64,000 nucleotides of DNA from positions 2,458,775 to 2,522,774 of the forward strand of contig NZ_OY781091.1 of NCBI RefSeq assembly GCF_963676275.1, read 5' to 3'. The stretch comes from an uncultured Cohaesibacter sp. (GTDB lineage Bacteria; Pseudomonadota; Alphaproteobacteria; Rhizobiales; Cohaesibacteraceae). Under the pieces are notes generated by a model. It worked only from the letters and a program-made list of their open reading frames with translations, did not search any database and was not told where the DNA came from. The position numbers were made by a program, and so were the translations under genes. Numbering within the stretch: the first letter of the stretch is position 1; the number at the start of each line of letters is the position of its first letter. Positions 1 to 8,535 of the stretch are shown here, in pieces.

Positions 1-1
1 C

Positions 2-148
2 TTCCTTCCCATACTGGGTTTTTGGATGCTTCCGCTCGGGCTGATCATCCTGTCAATTGATTTGCCATTTCTGCGCAAATATCGCAGAAAGATCTCGATC
101 AGAATGGAAAAGCGCAAACGGAGTGCAAATCCCTCCGGCGCCGCTTAA
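2..148 (+). CDS. Small membrane protein, C-terminal part (PGPGW-like), partial
   Basis: The reading frame is open from the window edge, and 48 codons precede a TAA stop. The visible part has a hydrophobic segment (FLPILGFWMLPLGLIILSID) followed by a strongly basic tail (LRKYRRK, MEKRKRS). One membrane helix with a positive cytoplasmic tail resembles the C-terminal half of small PGPGW-type transmembrane proteins common in Hyphomicrobiales. The naming motif itself lies outside the window, so the family call is an inference. It ends 24 bases before cobU on the same strand and could be cotranscribed with it. Confidence 0.6.
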   Translation, partial: FLPILGFWMLPLGLIILSIDLPFLRKYRRKISIRMEKRKRSANPSGAA

Positions 149-172
149 TCGATATCAGGAGCAAAATCTGGC

Positions 173-727
173 ATGAATAGGCATTCCGCACGCACAACCC
201 TCGTTGTCGGCGGGGCAAGATCCGGCAAAAGCGCATTTGCCCAGCAGCTCTGTGAAGCCAGTCCCTATAATCTTGTCTATGTGGCAACATCGCCGGTATT
301 TGCCGATGATGGCGAGATGTCCGCTCGCATTCAAAAGCACAAGGACGACAGAGGACCTCGCTGGCGCGCTGTCGAGGAAGAGATCGACATAACCAATGTG
401 ATCAAAGACAATGATCATGCGGACAACGCTCTGCTGATCGATTGCGCCACCCTTTGGCTCAACAATCTGCTCTATCATCAATTGCCGCTTACAGATCACA
501 TCAATGCCTTCCTGCAGGCTCTGGAGGCATCTCAGGCGCATATCGTGATCGTTTCAAATGAAGTGGGGCAGGGGATCGTACCCAGCGCGCCAGAGGTGAG
601 AGCATTCCGTGACCATCAGGGGCGGTTCAATCAGCAGCTGGCATCTGCTTGCGAGCGAGTTGTGGAAGTGCGCTGTGGTTTGCCCATCTTGCTCAAACCC
701 ATCCAGCAACCCCACATCTGCCTCTAG
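173..727 (+). CDS. cobU: Bifunctional adenosylcobinamide kinase / adenosylcobinamide-phosphate guanylyltransferase
   Basis: CobU (CobP) phosphorylates adenosylcobinamide and then transfers GMP from GTP to give adenosyl-GDP-cobinamide, in nucleotide-loop assembly of cobalamin. The 184-residue protein has the family P-loop GGARSGKS at residues 13-20 and the conserved segment HKDDRGPRW from residue 56, whose histidine is the expected guanylylated residue. IVSNEVGQGIVP near residue 125 is the family signature around the Glu/Gly loop. AGGAG sits about 11 bases before the ATG. The gene converges on cobD with a 29-base gap, so the cobalamin genes here form a small cluster. The last ten residues run slightly past the usual end of the family. 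Confidence 0.95.
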   Translation: MNRHSARTTLVVGGARSGKSAFAQQLCEASPYNLVYVATSPVFADDGEMSARIQKHKDDRGPRWRAVEEEIDITNVIKDNDHADNALLIDCATLWLNNLLYHQLPLTDHINAFLQALEASQAHIVIVSNEVGQGIVPSAPEVRAFRDHQGRFNQQLASACERVVEVRCGLPILLKPIQQPHICL

Positions 728-756
728 CAAAAGCGGCACCAAGCGATCATCGAAAT

Positions 757-1764
757 TCAGATGAGGGCGATGGCTGCCAGAACAGCAACCACCAGAAACT
801 GAATCTGACAGGCGCGCAAATAGAGCCGCAAAGCCATTTGGATGTCGTTCGCCCCAAGCGCGCGCTTGCCTCCATCATTGACAAATGGCTCATCGACCAG
901 TTCTCCCTCATAATAACGAGGGCCGGAGAGAGCGATATTGAGCCGACGGGCCATTGCCCCCTCTGGCCACCCTGCATTGGGAGAGCGATGTCGTCGCGCA
1001 TCCGCCAAAAAAGAGCGCCAAGACTGGCGAGCGTGCCCGTCCGGGTCATAGAGACTTACCGGGAGACTTACCGGAGAATAGAGCAGCAGGATCATCGTCA
1101 GGCGCGCCGGAACCAGATTGAGCAGATCATCCAGCCGCGCTGCCGCCCAGCCGAAATAGAGATAGCGCTCATTGCGATGCCCTATCATGCTATCGGCCGT
1201 GTTGACGATCTTGTAGCAGATGATCCCGGGCAATCCCAACAGCACCAGCCAGAAAAGCGGCGCGACGATCCCGTCAGAATAATTTTCGGCCAGACTCTCG
1301 ATCGCAGCCCGCGTGACACCTGCCTCATCCAGCTTGCGCGTATCCCGCCCCACAATCATCGAGACCGCCTGTCGACCGCCTTCAAGGTCAAATCGGGCAA
1401 GAGGCTCGGCAACATGTAGCACATGTTCATAGAGGCTTCTCTGGGCTATCAGGCTGGAAGCCAACAGCGCAACAATCAGCCAGCCAACGAAACCGAAGGA
1501 CATAAGCCAGAGCTGAAGGAAATATCCGCCCGCTGCGCCAAACAGAAGAAGGGTGGTGATGGAAAGAGAGCCAGCCAACCGGCCAGTAAGGGCGCTTTGC
1601 ACCGCTGGCCGATTGAGCCACTTTTCCAGCAGGGAAATCGCCTTGCCGAAAAGCACCACAGGATGGGGGAGCCGACGCCACAGCCAGTCCGGCTCACCGA
1701 ATATAGCATCCAGAATCACAGCCATGAGGACGGTTACAGCGAACAGCCCACCAAACAGGATCAC
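757..1764 (-). CDS. cobD: Adenosylcobinamide-phosphate synthase, membrane protein
   Basis: This is the CobD/CbiB family, which attaches the aminopropanol (phosphate) arm to adenosylcobyric acid. The 335 residues are rich in membrane helices. Family landmarks are DAIFGEPDWLWRRLPHPVVLFG at the N-terminus, ESLAENYSDGIVAPLFW in the middle and NTADSMIGHRNERY after it. It overlaps the upstream cobC by four bases (ATGA), so the two are translationally coupled. This product uses the aminopropanol phosphate made by the CobC decarboxylase. The symbol follows Pseudomonas/rhizobial naming; in Salmonella naming it would be cbiB. Confidence 0.93.
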   Translation of the reverse strand: MILFGGLFAVTVLMAVILDAIFGEPDWLWRRLPHPVVLFGKAISLLEKWLNRPAVQSALTGRLAGSLSITTLLLFGAAGGYFLQLWLMSFGFVGWLIVALLASSLIAQRSLYEHVLHVAEPLARFDLEGGRQAVSMIVGRDTRKLDEAGVTRAAIESLAENYSDGIVAPLFWLVLLGLPGIICYKIVNTADSMIGHRNERYLYFGWAAARLDDLLNLVPARLTMILLLYSPVSLPVSLYDPDGHARQSWRSFLADARRHRSPNAGWPEGAMARRLNIALSGPRYYEGELVDEPFVNDGGKRALGANDIQMALRLYLRACQIQFLVVAVLAAIALI

Positions 1765-2789
1765 CGATACATCACCTTGCCGAGGGCTTCATCAAATCGG
1801 GTCATCGACTTCTCATCGATTGGAATGCCGAAGCGAATATAGTCAGACCGATAATCAAAGATACGAGACCAGATATGCATCTCGGCCAACTTACGGTGCA
1901 GATCCTGCGCATCTTCCTTGATGACAAGGCGAAACAGCGAGGTGCCCCCTGCGATATAGAGGCCGCGCTTATCAAGGATCTTGTCCATGAGTTCAGCCTG
2001 ATCGCGCAATTTGACGCGCTGTGTCTTCTGCCACTCGAGATCGCCGAGGGCCTGAGTTCCAACGCGCAAGGCCGGAGTTGAAACCGCCCATGGCCCCAAC
2101 ATGTCGCGTATCTTGCTGATCTGGACCTCGTGCCCCATCAGAAATCCCAACCGGATCCCGGACAGACCGAAAAATTTGCCGAAGGATCTCAGAATCACGC
2201 AATTGGGCATCTCTGCCAGATGCGGCATGACGCTCAGGCTCGGATTCACATCGGCAAAGGCCTCATCGACGATCAGCAGCCCGCGCTGCCGGTGCAGCTT
2301 GCTGGCCAGATCCACGAGCAATTCGGCATCCAGCGTCCGGCCGTCGGGATTGTTCGGATTACAGACCAGCAGACAATCGCCTGGGAAAAACTCCTTTGGC
2401 AATTCGTTGATCATGGCAACGTCGACCCCGGCGCGGGCCATAGCTCGCTGATGCTCGGAATAGGTCGGCCCGAGAATAAGGCAGCTCTGGTTCGTTCCCA
2501 GAAGCACCGGCATGGACTGGATGAGAGACTGTGTGCCGGGCGATGCTACGATCGAAACCTCATCAGGCACATTATAAGCGATGCGCGCGGCCGCCAGACA
2601 ATCGACCAGATCACCTTGCGTCGGCAGGCAACCGATTGAGTCCAGAGCAGATTCCCTGTCAAATGGATAGGAAACGTGATTGATACCAGCAGATAGATCA
2701 AGCCAGCCTTCTCGCGTCCCCCCATAGCGGTTCATGGCGGCAGAAAGATCGCCTCCATGCATCATAATGTTGTCGTCACTGGCTACCAT
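1761..2789 (-). CDS. cobC: Threonine-phosphate decarboxylase, PLP-dependent
   Basis: A class I/II aminotransferase-fold enzyme that decarboxylates L-threonine phosphate to aminopropanol phosphate for the cobalamin nucleotide loop. The 342 residues start with the family-typical MMHGGDLSAAMNRYGG and LDLSAGIN. Further landmarks are VCNPNNPDGR, the aspartate motif LIVDEAFADV that contacts the PLP ring nitrogen, and RSFGKFFGLSGIRLGF, which carries the Schiff-base lysine. The gene is the promoter-proximal member of a cobC-cobD pair on the minus strand. In Salmonella nomenclature the decarboxylase is called CobD. Confidence 0.93.
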   Translation of the reverse strand: MVASDDNIMMHGGDLSAAMNRYGGTREGWLDLSAGINHVSYPFDRESALDSIGCLPTQGDLVDCLAAARIAYNVPDEVSIVASPGTQSLIQSMPVLLGTNQSCLILGPTYSEHQRAMARAGVDVAMINELPKEFFPGDCLLVCNPNNPDGRTLDAELLVDLASKLHRQRGLLIVDEAFADVNPSLSVMPHLAEMPNCVILRSFGKFFGLSGIRLGFLMGHEVQISKIRDMLGPWAVSTPALRVGTQALGDLEWQKTQRVKLRDQAELMDKILDKRGLYIAGGTSLFRLVIKEDAQDLHRKLAEMHIWSRIFDYRSDYIRFGIPIDEKSMTRFDEALGKVMYR

Positions 2790-3306
2790 AATCCAAGCCC
2801 CAAATTGTTCGGCGAATGTGACTAACGCATATCCCTTTTAGCCATGCGATGCAAACTCAAACGCCCAATTTGGAACCTCTGTCCAGTTTCGCGTAACCAA
2901 CCGGTAGGGAGGAGGGTGGTTTATTTATAATATTACTAAATTCATAAATATTTCAAATAGCAATCATTAAGACAATGCAGCTTCTTTCCGCAATTTAAAG
3001 ACAGTGAACAGAAGCGATTCGACGCGCGCATTCAGCCCGACGCAAGCATGATATCGCCGGCAAAAATATAACCAGATTCTTCCAAAATCACGCCTGACAG
3101 CAGCCAACCAGTTGAACTGATGTATCTTTCAAACTTCAAACAGCGATAGATGAATGCCTAAATCTTATAGAATAGCCCCAAAACAACACCCGAAAGACCG
3201 TCGGGTTTTGCTCAAACATTGTTACAACTTACAATTACATTTTATTAAGAAACCCTGTGCAAAATTACATGTCAAATATTACATTCATTTTTTAGGAGTT
3301 CTTGGG
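2790..3306. other. Intergenic region between divergent cobC and the GAF-GGDEF gene
   Basis: I see no protein gene here. The part next to cobC (minus strand) contains AAAAGGGAT, which recalls the AdoCbl riboswitch core, but the diagnostic GCCCCCGCAAC-type block is absent. Positions 2925-2965 are very AT-rich. A hairpin followed by a T run lies at 3188-3209 (listed separately). For the downstream gene, TTGCTC at 3208-3213 and TACAAT at 3230-3235, 16 bases apart, form a weak sigma-70-like promoter. Confidence 0.5.
3188..3209 (+). terminator. Rho-independent terminator-like hairpin with no gene upstream
   Basis: ACCCGA (3188-3193) pairs with TCGGGT (3201-3206) around a seven-base loop and is followed by TTTT. 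The nearest plus-strand gene upstream ends at 727, so the transcript it would end is unknown. The stem is only six pairs and it may be fortuitous. Confidence 0.3.
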
Positions 3307-4278
3307 GTGACTGGATCTGAAATTCGCCGCCTGCAGGAGTTGAAACGATACGCGCTTCTAGACACAGAACCGGAAGAGGCATTTGATCGAATTACGCGCC
3401 TGACCAAAGGCCTTATGAATACACCAATTGCACTTATTTCCCTTGCCGATGCAGATCGCCAATGGTTCAAGTCCCGTCAGGGCTTGCAGATTTGCCAGAC
3501 GTCCAATGAGGGGTCATTCTGCACCTTTGCAATGAAAAGCAATCAGCCCTTCATCATCGAGGACACACTTCTGGACGATCGTTTCAAAGACACTGAAATG
3601 GTTGTTGGCGAGAATAATATTCGCTTTTACGCAGGGGTTCCCCTGATATCGCCGACAGGCAGCCGCCTTGGCGCTCTTTGCATCATGGACCATATTCCTC
3701 GCAAATTGACGCCCGAGCAAATCGACAATCTTTATGATCTGGGCAGGATCGTTATCGATGAAATCGAACTGCGCTCGCTGGCGACCACCGATTGCCTGAC
3801 CGGACTGCAACAAAGGCAAGGCTTCTGGCTCACGGCACGGCAGGAGCTGGATCGTTTCAAGCGTTATGATAGCGACCTTAGTCTGCTGCTTATCGATATC
3901 GACAGCTTCAAGATGGTCAATGATACGCTGGGCCACGCTGCCGGGGACAGGGTTTTGCAGAAACTTGCCGACATCTGCCGGGACAACTTGCGTATTTTTG
4001 ACACGGCAGCCCGCATCGGTGGTGATGAATTTGCCATCCTGCTGCCACAGACAGAGCTTTTCGCTGCCTGCAAGATGGCAGAAAAGCTGCGGATGATCAT
4101 CGCGAGCACACCGGCCACCTATGGCGACAAGTCCATCTCCATCACAACAAGTTTCGGCGTTGCATCGCTCAACACCAGCCATGTTGTCTCGGTAACGGAA
4201 TTGCTTCGTGCTGCGGATGAGTGTCTCTATCAGGCAAAGAGCAAAGGGCGCAACAAGACCGTTTCCATTGCCGCCTGA
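3307..4278 (+). CDS. GAF-GGDEF diguanylate cyclase
   Basis: Predicted to make cyclic di-GMP from two GTP. The open frame extends 51 codons further upstream, but that stretch is AT-rich and unlike any domain. The GTG at 3307 has AGGAG eight bases before it, and the protein then begins with the GAF-typical EIRRLQELKRYALLDTEPEE. From this start it has 323 residues: a GAF sensor domain (about 20-150) with the common SFCTFAMKSNQPFIIEDT segment, then a GGDEF domain (about 160-320). The active-site GGDEF is intact at 238-242. An RxxD inhibitory site (RIFD, 229-232) lies exactly five residues before it, so product feedback is likely. There is no membrane segment, so it is cytoplasmic. The GAF ligand is unknown. 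Confidence 0.9.
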   Translation: MTGSEIRRLQELKRYALLDTEPEEAFDRITRLTKGLMNTPIALISLADADRQWFKSRQGLQICQTSNEGSFCTFAMKSNQPFIIEDTLLDDRFKDTEMVVGENNIRFYAGVPLISPTGSRLGALCIMDHIPRKLTPEQIDNLYDLGRIVIDEIELRSLATTDCLTGLQQRQGFWLTARQELDRFKRYDSDLSLLLIDIDSFKMVNDTLGHAAGDRVLQKLADICRDNLRIFDTAARIGGDEFAILLPQTELFAACKMAEKLRMIIASTPATYGDKSISITTSFGVASLNTSHVVSVTELLRAADECLYQAKSKGRNKTVSIAA

Positions 4279-4462
4279 GCTGGCGCCTTCGCCACCACCC
4301 CATATCCCGGAGAGGGAAACAACCGGCCGCCTTGCCGCGTCGGGCGTTTACTGCTGTCATATGCCTGCTGGTATCAGCCAAGCATGAGCACACAAAACTG
4401 CCCCCTCAATGACATCAAGCCATCATATTCGCTGCATATAAGGATTTTGCTTGGAAGAAGGT

Positions 4463-4536
4463 TGGAGGCTCGAGCCGGAATCGAACCGGCGTACACGGAT
4501 TTGCAATCCGCTGCGTCACCACTCCGCCATCGAGCC
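4463..4536 (-). tRNA. tRNA-Cys (GCA)
   Basis: The minus strand folds as a cloverleaf. The acceptor stem is GGCTCGA with TCGAGCC, the anticodon loop is TTGCAAA with anticodon GCA, and the T arm carries GGTTCGATTCC. The discriminator is U, as expected for cysteine tRNA, and the CCA end is encoded. The 74-nucleotide gene stands alone between the GGDEF gene and the methyltransferase gene. Confidence 0.97.
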
Positions 4537-4823
4537 TTCCTGCGTGTGGTGGAAGGTGCATAGCAAATGGTCATTGATGTCTCAAGTGCAAATCCACGAC
4601 ATTTTTGACATTTTCACGAACACCCCCAGAATTTTTGAAATGAGTGCAACGCGCTTGCACCGCATTAAGTATATATACAGCAATTGCGCTTGCAACCACG
4701 CCAGCAGAGCGATATGCAAAGCCAATGATACGTCTTTTCGGCTTTGCTGTATGATATAAGCGCCCCATGCGCCATACTGTCACACAATATAAAGCCACTT
4801 CAGGACGATGAGGAGTTCGGAAA

Positions 4824-5477
4824 ATGATCCCGTTTGATCAAGCGCGCCGCAACATGGTGGACAGTCAAATCCGCACCACCGACGTAACCTCATACAAGGT
4901 TCTGGACGCCTTCCTGAAAGTGCCGCGTGAGAAATTCGTGCCCGAATCTCAAGTTGCCTTTGCCTATTCGGATGCGGATATTCGGGTTTCACCAACCCGC
5001 GTAATGACCCAGCCATCCTCTTTGGCAAGAATGATGCAACTGGCGGACATCAAGCCTGACGATCTGGTTCTGATCATAGGATCCGGATCGGGCTACACGG
5101 CTGCAATCGCCTCAAAACTCTCCAACACGGTTGTCGCCGTTGAAAGCGATGAAAAACTCGCGGCCAATGCCGAAGCCGCCATTTCGGCATTGGGCTATGA
5201 CAATGTCGCCGTGATCTGGGCCGATGTAAAAGAGGGGGTTCCGTCCGAAGGTCCTTATGATGTGATTTTCATCAATGGCGTTGTCGAGGAAGTCCCGCAA
5301 GCCTTGCTCATGCAGCTCAAGGATGGTGGTGCGCTGGTAACGGCAAAGGGCAACGACCATATGGCAGAAGCAATCCGAATTCTGCGCGTCGGAGACAGTT
5401 TTTCCAGCCTTTCCGCCTTTGATACCAACGCCCCCATGCTGGAAGAGTTCCACAAGTCACAAGGCTTTCAATTCTAA
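4824..5477 (+). CDS. Protein-L-isoaspartate O-methyltransferase family protein
   Basis: A 217-residue SAM-dependent methyltransferase of the PCMT family, which normally repairs isoaspartyl residues. It opens with FDQARRNMVDSQIRTTDVTSYKVLDAF, typical of the alphaproteobacterial branch that lies upstream of tolC. VMTQPSSLARMMQL and the SAM-binding loop VLIIGSGSGYTAAIAS (about residues 82-97) are present. The family's usual aspartate after the first beta strand is weakly conserved (loop IGSGSG). AGGAG lies nine bases before the ATG. Repair activity for this branch is inferred from the family only, so I leave the symbol blank. Confidence 0.88.
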   Translation: MIPFDQARRNMVDSQIRTTDVTSYKVLDAFLKVPREKFVPESQVAFAYSDADIRVSPTRVMTQPSSLARMMQLADIKPDDLVLIIGSGSGYTAAIASKLSNTVVAVESDEKLAANAEAAISALGYDNVAVIWADVKEGVPSEGPYDVIFINGVVEEVPQALLMQLKDGGALVTAKGNDHMAEAIRILRVGDSFSSLSAFDTNAPMLEEFHKSQGFQF

Positions 5478-5820
5478 AGACGAATCGCAAGGCGGGGCAC
5501 AAGAGCAGTTCATCACCAGAGCGAGTGGTGAGAGGGGCGGATTTTGCGACTATTCTTGAGAATTACATAGAGAAATTCATCAATAGCGACAATGTGATAC
5601 ATATATCCAGAAAAAACCCTGCATAGAATAACGACTGCTTCATGGCCAACATGTTTCTTAAAGTGTTGCATTAAAGCCGTATTCACATTTTTTTAAGGGA
5701 ATCGGACCACCGAGCACTAGGAATAAATTAATCTTCCTATTATGGTCCTCATCAACAAACATCCAAGTAGCGACGTGATGAGGCTAATCATGTCGAAAAT
5801 TCATATAATGGAGTAATGGT
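5478..5820. other. Intergenic region upstream of tolC
   Basis: No gene is visible. A short TCACCA/TGGTGA hairpin near 5514-5532 follows the methyltransferase gene but lacks a T run. The rest is AT-rich and presumably holds the tolC promoter. I could not single out convincing -35 and -10 boxes. Confidence 0.45.
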
Positions 5821-7206
5821 GTGGCTGGGCTTCGGACAATAACGCTATGTGCTTTCACTGCACTCTTATGCAACGTGCATGGTGCTTCTGCTGAAAATCT
5901 CTCAAACGCACTGTCTCTCGCTTACAGTAACAACCCCACCCTGAATGCGGCCCGCGCCGGATTGCGGGCAACGGACGAGGGCGTTCCTCAGGCGCTGTCG
6001 GGCTATCGCCCGACCGTTACCGCCACAGGTTCTGCCCAGCGCTCCTGGACCCAGTCTGATTATCGTTCCGGTTATCTCAAGAATAGTCAGGCCAATACGG
6101 CGAGCATGGCCATTCAGGTCCAGCAGATTCTCTATCGCGGCAACCGTACCAAAAACGGCGTGAAGCAGGCCGAAGCTGCAATTCAGGCTGCAAGAGAAAG
6201 CCTCAAGAGCACCGAACAATCCGTGCTGCTCGAAGTCGCAACCGCTTATATGGATATTTTGCAGAATCAGGCCATTCTGGAATTGCGCAAACAGAATGTC
6301 GCATTTCTGGAAGAACAGGCCCGTTCAGCAAGAGACCGCTTTGCCGTTGGTGAGACAATCAACACCGACGTCAATCAGGCAGAAGCCAGTCTGGCAGCAG
6401 CGATCTCGCTGGTCCATGCAGCAGAAGCCAATCTGACATCAAGCAAGGCCACCTATGAGCAGTATGTCGGCAAGAAGCCCGGCACGCTCGTCGCAGGCTA
6501 TTCGGTGGACAATCTGTTCCCGAACTCTCTGGAAGCGGCTCTCAGTCAGGGACTGTCCCAGCATCCTTCCATTATCGCTGCCAAATTCAATGTTGATGTT
6601 TCCGACCTTGAAGTGAAGATCGCGCAAGGCGCACTGTTGCCAACCGTATCTGTCACTGGTGAGGCAGGGACGTCCTGGACGAACAATACCAGCAGTTCGA
6701 ATGTTGACAGCACCACCAACAGTGCATCCATTCTCGGCTCCGTCAGCATTCCGCTTTATTCCGGTGGTGCAAATCACTCGGCGGTTCGCGAAGCCAAGGA
6801 AAGCTTGGGGCAGGCCCGCATTCAGCTTGATCTGGCCCGCGCCCAGATCCGCGCCGGCATCATTTCCGCATGGGCCTCGCTGCAAGCCAGCATTCCGTCC
6901 ATCACCGCAGCTCAGGCTGAAGTCAAGGCGGCTCGTCTGGCCACGCAGGGCGTGATCGAAGAGCAAAAGGTTGGCCAGCGCACCCTGCTTGACGTACTCG
7001 ATCAGCAGGAAGATCTGATTTCCGCCCGCATCTCTCTGGTTCAGGCTCAGCATGACCGGATCGTGGCCTCTTTCTCGATGGCTTCGGCAACCGGCAACCT
7101 TTCCGCTGCCAATCTCAAGCTGAAGGTCAAGCGCTACGATCCGAACGAGCATTATAATGCAGTGCGCGACAAATGGGTTGGCCTGCGCACACCCGATGGT
7201 CGCTAG
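5821..7206 (+). CDS. tolC: TolC-family outer membrane efflux protein
   Basis: An outer-membrane channel of type I secretion and tripartite efflux systems. The 461-residue product starts at GTG; the nearby ATG at 5816 runs into a stop after eight codons. A signal peptide of about 24 residues ends at GASA before ENLSNAL. The tandem outer-membrane-efflux-protein repeats follow: the first from AYSNNPTLNAARAGLRATDE, the second from LEAALSQGLSQHPSIIAAKFNVDVS. Both contain the long heptad-rich helices expected of the periplasmic barrel. No inner-membrane pump gene is adjacent. The RND pair about 19 kb away lacks its own outer-membrane component and is one possible client. Confidence 0.93.
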   Translation: MAGLRTITLCAFTALLCNVHGASAENLSNALSLAYSNNPTLNAARAGLRATDEGVPQALSGYRPTVTATGSAQRSWTQSDYRSGYLKNSQANTASMAIQVQQILYRGNRTKNGVKQAEAAIQAARESLKSTEQSVLLEVATAYMDILQNQAILELRKQNVAFLEEQARSARDRFAVGETINTDVNQAEASLAAAISLVHAAEANLTSSKATYEQYVGKKPGTLVAGYSVDNLFPNSLEAALSQGLSQHPSIIAAKFNVDVSDLEVKIAQGALLPTVSVTGEAGTSWTNNTSSSNVDSTTNSASILGSVSIPLYSGGANHSAVREAKESLGQARIQLDLARAQIRAGIISAWASLQASIPSITAAQAEVKAARLATQGVIEEQKVGQRTLLDVLDQQEDLISARISLVQAQHDRIVASFSMASATGNLSAANLKLKVKRYDPNEHYNAVRDKWVGLRTPDGR

Positions 7207-7247
7207 GCGCAAATCCAGACAAGTCTAGATAGAAATGAAATAGTGAG

Positions 7248-7273
7248 AAGCTGGCTATAGATGCCAGCTTTTT
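7248..7273 (+). terminator. Rho-independent terminator of tolC
   Basis: AAGCTGGC (7248-7255) pairs perfectly with GCCAGCTT (7263-7270) around a seven-base loop. A run of five T follows. It lies about 40 bases after the tolC stop codon. Confidence 0.88.
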
Positions 7274-7537
7274 ATTTTGCCAAATGATTCTTCTCATCAT
7301 GTTGCCGATATTCAGCAAGTATTTGAATGTTCAAACATGATGCTTTCCGGGTGATCTGTGCAGGATAACGGGGAAATTAACGGATATTTCCTTCACTCCA
7401 CATCTCATTGATGCTTTTTTGCGTAACGGATTTCAACAAATTGACAAACACTCTATAGTTAAAGGATGGGCGAATCATGTTCGCGGCGGAACATGCTCAG
7501 CTCATTGACCTGTTTGTCGTTAGTTTCGGGTGAGGCC

Positions 7538-8275
7538 ATGTCAAATTCCAGTGCAGCTCAAGAACCCTCGATGGAGGAGATTCTCGCATCCATCCGCAGA
7601 ATCATCTCGGATGAAGAAGCTGCCATCGGGGAAGAGGCTGCTCCAGCAGAAGAGCCAGAAGCCGATCCAAATGAGGCCATGAGTCAGGATGCGCTAGACG
7701 CGCTGTTTGACGAACCTGCGCCAGCGCCGGAACCAGAACCCGAACCTGAGGAAGAAGAAGAAATCGACATGGCTGCGGCCATGGCTGCGATGGAAGAGGA
7801 AGAAGCGCCTGAGGAAGAAGAGGAAGATGTCCTCGAACTTTCTTCAGAGTGGCAGGAATCCGATTTCGTTGAACCACAGGAAGACGATCTGGTTTTTGCC
7901 AACGCCGAGGAAGAACCCGAGCCGGAAGCTGCCAAACCGGTTGAAGAAATCCTCAGCAAGAAGCTTGAAGAGGCGGTTCCAAAAGCACTCGAAGCCGCTT
8001 TCAGCGCAGCGCCAATGCCGGATGGGCCTCTGCCCAATCTTCAACGTGGCGCTCCTCTTGTATCCGATGACACTTCACAAAAAGTAACGAGTGCCTTTGG
8101 CGATCTCACCCATACAATCCTGAACAACAATTCCCGCACGATAGAGAATGTTGTCGAGGATATGCTGCGCCCGATGCTGAAGGCATGGCTTGATCAGAAT
8201 TTGCCAGTGATGGTGGAACGTCTGGTGCGCGCCGAGATCGAACGAGTGTCCAGGGGCGAGCAGCATTACCGCTGA
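7538..8275 (+). CDS. DUF2497 / PopZ-family polar organizing protein
   Basis: PopZ-like proteins form a polar scaffold that anchors chromosome origins and cell-cycle factors in alphaproteobacteria. I place the start at the ATG preceded by GGTGAGG; the frame continues 24 codons upstream without family similarity. The 245 residues have the classic layout. The N-terminal helix is SMEEILASIRRIISDEE. A long acidic, proline- and glutamate-rich middle (about 30-130, many E-E-E and P-E repeats) is presumably disordered. The C-terminal oligomerisation segment is NVVEDMLRPMLKAWLDQNLP. The position just upstream of valS is typical for Hyphomicrobiales. Polar scaffolding is known for Caulobacter PopZ and inferred here. 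Confidence 0.88.
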   Translation: MSNSSAAQEPSMEEILASIRRIISDEEAAIGEEAAPAEEPEADPNEAMSQDALDALFDEPAPAPEPEPEPEEEEEIDMAAAMAAMEEEEAPEEEEEDVLELSSEWQESDFVEPQEDDLVFANAEEEPEPEAAKPVEEILSKKLEEAVPKALEAAFSAAPMPDGPLPNLQRGAPLVSDDTSQKVTSAFGDLTHTILNNNSRTIENVVEDMLRPMLKAWLDQNLPVMVERLVRAEIERVSRGEQHYR

Positions 8276-8383
8276 TCGCCCGCACCAACTCGCCAAAACG
8301 CCTTCTCCCCCCCTTGAAAGCTGCTTTTTCTAGGAAAATTTGCGCCCTTTGCAGGAAGAATGACCTGTTGGGCCTGCAAATGG

Positions 8384-8412
8384 TTGACAGCTTTGGGGGA
8401 ATGGGATTTACA
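8384..8412 (+). promoter_or_regulatory. Possible sigma-70 promoter of valS
   Basis: A perfect TTGACA at 8384-8389 is followed after 17 bases by TTTACA, a poor -10 match. It lies about 120 bases before the valS start and is the best candidate in the gap. No clear terminator separates it from the popZ-like gene. Confidence 0.3.
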
Positions 8413-8535
8413 CCATAACCGATACAGTTTTCGTACCGACCAGCGGGCCGTTGCCGCCCGTCTTGAGTTGGTTCAAGCCTCAGAATGACAGCTTCGCGAG
8501 CCCGTGAGCTTGGCGATCTGCAATATGGATGTGCA

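Noticed and set aside
2790-2890. Possible cobalamin riboswitch upstream of cobC
   Set aside because: An AAAAGGGAT motif recalls the AdoCbl core, but the C-rich GCCCCCGCAAC block and paired arms are not present on either strand.
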